Of a stretch of DNA of 7,778 nt, positions 6,401 through 7,778 are shown one piece after another; the first letter of the stretch is position 1, and each line of letters starts with the position of its first letter. The notes below the pieces were generated by a model. The model searched no databases. It was not told the DNA's origin and saw only the letters and a program-made list of their open reading frames with translations. The stretch is from Hydrogenothermus sp. (GTDB lineage Bacteria; Aquificota; Aquificia; Aquificales; Hydrogenothermaceae), in assembly GCA_003978675.1 (NCBI GenBank), contig QNYP01000157.1, forward strand, positions 1 through 7,778. Reading direction: 5' to 3'. A program made the translations under genes and the position numbers.

Positions 6401-7636
6401 TTAAGCTCTGGCTAAATTTTTTTCCTCTTCATATGGATTTACTTCCTTCATTACATATACTTTATCACCTTTTCTAACTCTTTCGACAGTTTTTAATCCA
6501 ACAATCATACCTCTTTCTGCAGTTTCTATATTCTTCCTGTCTATTTGCATTGACTCAACTTGTTGGCGAACTACTCCTGTAGTTTTTCCTATTATATGTA
6601 TTGTATCTCCAACGCTCATTGGATTATTTATTATTTTAACTTCTGCAACAGAAATTTTTGGATAATAGTGAACTACTTCACCAACATAAAGTTTTTGTTC
6701 TTTGGCTATAGATTTGTTTATACCGAATAATCCTTCTCCAAAGTAAAATCCACTATCCCATTCTCTGTGGTAAACCCTCTCAAGCATATCCCATAAATCT
6801 TTCCAACCTTTAGTTTCCCATTCTCCATTTAAAATTCTATCTCTAGCCTCCCTGTATGCCTTAGTAACGATATACGCATAGTCTGGATTTTTGTTTCTTC
6901 CTTCTATTTTCCAGCTATCAGCCCACATTAATTTATCAACAAAGTTTATAGTTACCAAATCCCTAGCAGATAAGACATAATCACTTCCTAAGAAAAATTC
7001 TGTTCCTGTGTTTTTAGATACAATTTTTACATCAAACTCATGTCTACAAACTTGATAACATTCTCCTCTATTTCCAGATTTTTCAAATACATCATGTGAT
7101 AAGAAACATCTTCCAGAAACAGCCATACACATAGCACCGTGTATGAATATCTCAACTTCTAGATTGGTTTTCCTTTTTATATCTAAGAGTCCTTCTAATT
7201 TTACTTCTCTAGCAGGAACTATTCTTCTAATTCCCATTTTTTCGTAAAATTTTGCAGCTTGAGAATTAGAAACAGAAGCCATTGTAGAAAGATGAGTTTC
7301 TATCCCAAGCTCAATGGATTTAGATAAAACAGCCATATCCCATCCTATAACAGCATCTACCCCAATTTCTTTAAGTTGTTCCAGTGTTTCATTTATGTAT
7401 GGAAGGTCATCTTCAAAAACAATTGAATTTAAAACAATATACTGTTTTACCCCTGCATCTTGTGTTATTTTTCTTATTTCTTTTACATCGTTAATATCAA
7501 ATATAGATTTATTAGCTCTCTGGTTTATTTTTCCACAACCCATGTATATAGCATCCGCCCCAGCTTTTATAACAGCAGATAACCCTTCATAATGTCCAAC
7601 AGGGGCAAGTATTTCAGGCTTGTTTATTTTATCCAT
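6401..7636 (-). CDS. trhP: Peptidase U32-family protein, TrhP/YegQ-like tRNA hydroxylation enzyme
   Basis: Proteins of this type are annotated as peptidases, but the studied YegQ/TrhP and YrrO members make 5-hydroxyuridine at tRNA position 34 using prephenate and a [4Fe-4S] cluster. The 411 residues begin with LAPVGHYEGLSAVIKAGADAIYMG, the first strands of the barrel domain. The U32 signature EIFIHGAMCMAVSGRCFLS is at 162-180. Four cysteines (170, 177, 193, 197; C-x6-C-x15-C-x3-C) fit the cluster ligands. The region from about 325 to 402 resembles the small C-terminal beta domain present in TrhP but absent from UbiU/UbiV, while RlhA proteins are much longer. A start at 7669 is also open, but GGAGG at 7643-7647 lies six bases before the ATG at 7636, and the extra 11 residues would cross into the inverted-repeat junction, so I choose 7636. 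This is the first visible gene of the leftward block. True upstream DNA beyond the junction is not seen. Confidence 0.9.
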   Translation of the reverse strand: MDKINKPEILAPVGHYEGLSAVIKAGADAIYMGCGKINQRANKSIFDINDVKEIRKITQDAGVKQYIVLNSIVFEDDLPYINETLEQLKEIGVDAVIGWDMAVLSKSIELGIETHLSTMASVSNSQAAKFYEKMGIRRIVPAREVKLEGLLDIKRKTNLEVEIFIHGAMCMAVSGRCFLSHDVFEKSGNRGECYQVCRHEFDVKIVSKNTGTEFFLGSDYVLSARDLVTINFVDKLMWADSWKIEGRNKNPDYAYIVTKAYREARDRILNGEWETKGWKDLWDMLERVYHREWDSGFYFGEGLFGINKSIAKEQKLYVGEVVHYYPKISVAEVKIINNPMSVGDTIHIIGKTTGVVRQQVESMQIDRKNIETAERGMIVGLKTVERVRKGDKVYVMKEVNPYEEEKNLARA

Positions 7637-7638
7637 TG
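7527..7638 (-). repeat. Inverted repeat, left arm (5' end of the U32 gene)
   Basis: This 112-base arm contains the first 110 bases of the U32 gene plus two bases upstream of its ATG. Its reverse complement recurs at 7667-7778 with one mismatch (7533 against 7772). The arm ends sharply: the bases on the spacer side (7639 and 7666) no longer pair. Confidence 0.98.
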
Positions 7639-7666
7639 CTATCCTCCAATTATTGGTAATTATTAT
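7639..7666. other. 28-base spacer at the centre of the inverted repeat
   Basis: Unique AT-rich spacer between the two arms. It carries the U32 ribosome binding site on the minus strand and a small perfect dyad, CCAAT-T-ATTGG, at 7647-7657. It is probably the only visible stretch of genuine DNA upstream of the U32 gene. It could form the loop of a 112-bp hairpin if the palindrome exists in the molecule. Confidence 0.9.
7643..7647 (-). promoter_or_regulatory. Ribosome binding site deciding the U32 gene start
   Basis: GGAGG on the minus strand, six bases before the ATG at 7636. It favours this start over the in-frame ATG at 7669, which has no such site. It lies in the unique spacer between the inverted-repeat arms, so the plus-strand copy does not inherit it. 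Confidence 0.9.
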
Positions 7667-7778
7667 CAATGGATAAAATAAACAAGCCTGAAATACTTGC
7701 CCCTGTTGGACATTATGAAGGGTTATCTGCTGTTATAAAAGCTGGGGCGGATGCTATATACATGGGTTGTGAAAAAAT
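7667..7778 (+). repeat. Inverted repeat, right arm, ending at the window edge
   Basis: Reverse-complement copy of 7527-7638, 111 of 112 bases identical. The single difference is A at 7772 where the copy of the gene would have G, six bases before the end of the sequence. The window ends within the repeat, so its full length is unknown. Confidence 0.98.
7669..7778 (+). CDS. Divergent partial copy of the U32 gene start, probably an artefact
   Basis: Read rightward, this repeats codons 1 to 36 of the U32 gene in frame (MDKINKPEILAPVGHYEG...) and then runs off the edge. The one base change at 7772 turns Gly35 of the gene into Glu. No Shine-Dalgarno sequence precedes the ATG; the upstream bases are the AT-rich half of the spacer. 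If the contig end is a fold-back chimera, this is not a gene. If it is real, it is the start of an inverted duplicate that would not be well translated. Confidence 0.3.
   Translation, partial: MDKINKPEILAPVGHYEGLSAVIKAGADAIYMGCEK

Larger units (their letters stand above)
1051..7636 (-). other. Predicted seven-gene leftward operon
   Basis: Seven genes run in one direction: U32/trhP, diguanylate cyclase, hemB, M23 peptidase, 5'-3' exonuclease, nth and DHH phosphoesterase. Junctions are gaps of 22, 0, 8 and 10 bases followed by overlaps of 35 and 4 bases. None leaves room for an intergenic terminator, and no internal promoter is obvious, so one transcript is likely (inference). The promoter is not visible: it would lie upstream of 7636, where the sequence turns into the inverted copy. 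No hairpin followed by a U-run is seen after the last stop codon, because the block ends directly on folD. Read-through in either direction could therefore give antisense RNA. Confidence 0.75.

Noticed and set aside
1051..7636. A mobile element, defence system or CRISPR-like array in the gene block
   Set aside because: All genes are recognisable housekeeping or signalling families with uniform composition. There are no transposases, integrases, direct-repeat arrays or flanking repeats apart from the terminal inverted copy.
7637..7669. Upstream in-frame ATG giving an 11-residue longer U32 protein
   Set aside because: The extension crosses the repeat junction, has no ribosome site, and contains the GGAGG that serves the start at 7636.

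Overview
The window is AT-rich bacterial DNA, almost fully coding, with eight confident protein genes. I see no tRNA, rRNA, CRISPR array or insertion sequence. Codon use, Lys/Glu-rich proteins, the mix of genes and above all a free-standing 5'-3' exonuclease (the part normally fused to DNA polymerase I) suggest a thermophilic Aquificota of the Hydrogenothermaceae (Sulfurihydrogenibium-like). This is an inference from sequence character, not a database match. Campylobacterota is the main alternative.

Layout, left to right. Bases 1-169 hold no confident gene: either the 3' end of a plus-strand gene ending 2 bases before folD, or a minus-strand gene starting near base 60 and leaving the window. 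folD (170-1054) reads rightward. It meets, stop codon against stop codon on a shared TTAA, a tight leftward block of seven genes occupying 1051-7636. In transcription order these are: a U32-family protein of the TrhP type (tRNA U34 hydroxylation), a diguanylate cyclase, hemB (porphobilinogen synthase), a membrane-anchored M23 endopeptidase, a stand-alone 5'-3' exonuclease, nth (endonuclease III) and a DHH/DHHA1 phosphoesterase of the NrnA type. Gaps are 22, 0, 8 and 10 bases, then overlaps of 35 and 4 bases, so one polycistronic transcript with several translationally coupled starts is likely.

The genes join housekeeping roles. FolD supplies one-carbon folates, HemB starts tetrapyrrole ring building, and the M23 protein works on the cell wall. 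Exonuclease, Nth and NrnA-like protein form a DNA/RNA processing trio: Nth cuts at damaged pyrimidines, the flap nuclease trims 5' ends, and the DHH enzyme clears very short oligonucleotides. The DHH enzyme may also finish off pGpG from the c-di-GMP made by the cyclase upstream.

The strangest structure is at the right edge. The last 112 bases are an inverted copy (111/112 identical) of the first 112 bases of the U32 gene's 5' end, separated by a 28-base spacer. The copy lacks a ribosome binding site. The simplest explanation is a fold-back chimera at a contig end, and a true palindromic duplication is the alternative. I found no convincing new biological system. The best biological leads are a putative beta-clamp-binding tail on the exonuclease, encoded inside the nth overlap, a cyclase without the usual inhibitory site, and an extra Cys pair beside the HemB zinc triad.
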